Assembly (NCBI GenBank): GCA_030598385.1
Contig: JAUVQB010000099.1
Span: forward strand, 1 to 6,051
From: Alphaproteobacteria bacterium
GTDB taxonomy: Bacteria > Pseudomonadota > Alphaproteobacteria > Kiloniellales > JAKSDN01
Reading direction: 5' to 3'
Length of the DNA stretch: 6,051 bases
Shown here: positions 5,831 to 6,051 of the stretch, in pieces
Layout: each line of letters starts with the position of its first letter
Position numbering within the stretch: position 1 is the first letter of the stretch
The notes under the pieces: model-generated
The model's database searches: none
Told to the model about the DNA's origin: nothing
What the model saw: only the letters and a program-made list of their open reading frames with translations
Position numbers and translations under genes: made by a program

Positions 5831-6051
5831 GTGCCCCTCCCTCGAATCAGCACCAGATTATCCCTGTGGATAAGTTCCTCGCGCCCACGGTATCCGAGAA
5901 CCGCTTCGATTTCACGGCTCTTGTGACCCAGGATGCGCCCGGCGTCGCCCGAGGAATAGGCGATCAGGCCGCGGGCGACCTCACGGCCCTCGGGGTCGAG
6001 CACGAGCACCGCGTCGCCTCGCTCGAATTGGCCCTCGACCGCCGTCACACC
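5827..6051 (-). CDS. proB: Glutamate 5-kinase C-terminal PUA domain (partial; start outside window)
   Basis: The frame is open to the right edge of the window and stops with TGA at 5829-5827, giving the last 74 residues of glutamate 5-kinase. They form the PUA domain found at the C-terminus of most bacterial ProB proteins: [44 protein letters not shown] and the closing [11 protein letters not shown] are all typical. ProB phosphorylates glutamate to gamma-glutamyl phosphate and is the step inhibited by proline; the kinase domain itself lies outside the window. The stop overlaps the proA ATG by four bases, and ProA takes over the unstable product, so the two are one operon. The PUA domain alone occurs in other proteins, but the overlap with proA makes ProB the clear reading. 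Confidence 0.95.
   Translation of the reverse strand, partial: GVTAVEGQFERGDAVLVLDPEGREVARGLIAYSSGDAGRILGHKSREIEAVLGYRGREELIHRDNLVLIRGRGT

Noticed and set aside
4370..5926. A 518-codon open frame on the + strand across proA
   Set aside because: It is antisense to the complete, motif-perfect proA and shows no domain of its own; a by-product of high GC codon use.

Overview
The window is GC-rich, coding-dense DNA. It looks alphaproteobacterial, perhaps a Rhodospirillales-like lineage. This rests on the proB-proA-nadD order on one strand, the alphaproteobacterial style of the NadD protein (extended N-terminus, very short C-terminus after the SSTAIR motif), and a solute-binding-protein transporter set of the kind abundant in Proteobacteria. 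The taxonomic placement is inference; there is no rRNA or other decisive marker here.

Layout. Positions 1-2622 (+ strand) hold a tripartite tricarboxylate transporter operon in the order tctC (3' end only), tctB, tctA. Together these encode a periplasmic carboxylate-binding protein, the small membrane subunit and the large membrane subunit of a secondary carboxylate importer. A 99-bp gap separates tctA from nadD, which is convergent on the - strand (about 3399 down to 2722) and encodes nicotinate-nucleotide adenylyltransferase of NAD synthesis. At the right end, also on the - strand, lie the last 74 codons of proB (PUA domain) and the complete proA. They share an ATGA overlap and form the first two steps of proline synthesis from glutamate.

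Between proA and nadD, which are often close neighbours in alphaproteobacteria, is a roughly 1.1-kb accessory segment (about 3400-4534). It carries two + strand items. One is a 103-codon ORF whose first 50 residues look like the start of an MBOAT (AlgI-type) O-acyltransferase but which then switches to an unrelated tail and stops; I read it as a gene remnant. The other is a complete 64-residue Flp/Fap-type pilin gene with an AT-rich leader, a good sigma70-like promoter, a Shine-Dalgarno site and a class III prepilin cleavage motif. No tad/cpa assembly genes are in the window, so the pilin gene is an orphan here. Two strong hairpins lie between flp and proA and probably separate the convergent transcripts.

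Most of the window is ordinary metabolism and transport. I see no CRISPR array, transposase, tRNA, rRNA or clear new system. The part worth a second look is the flp / MBOAT-remnant island that splits the proBA-nadD neighbourhood.
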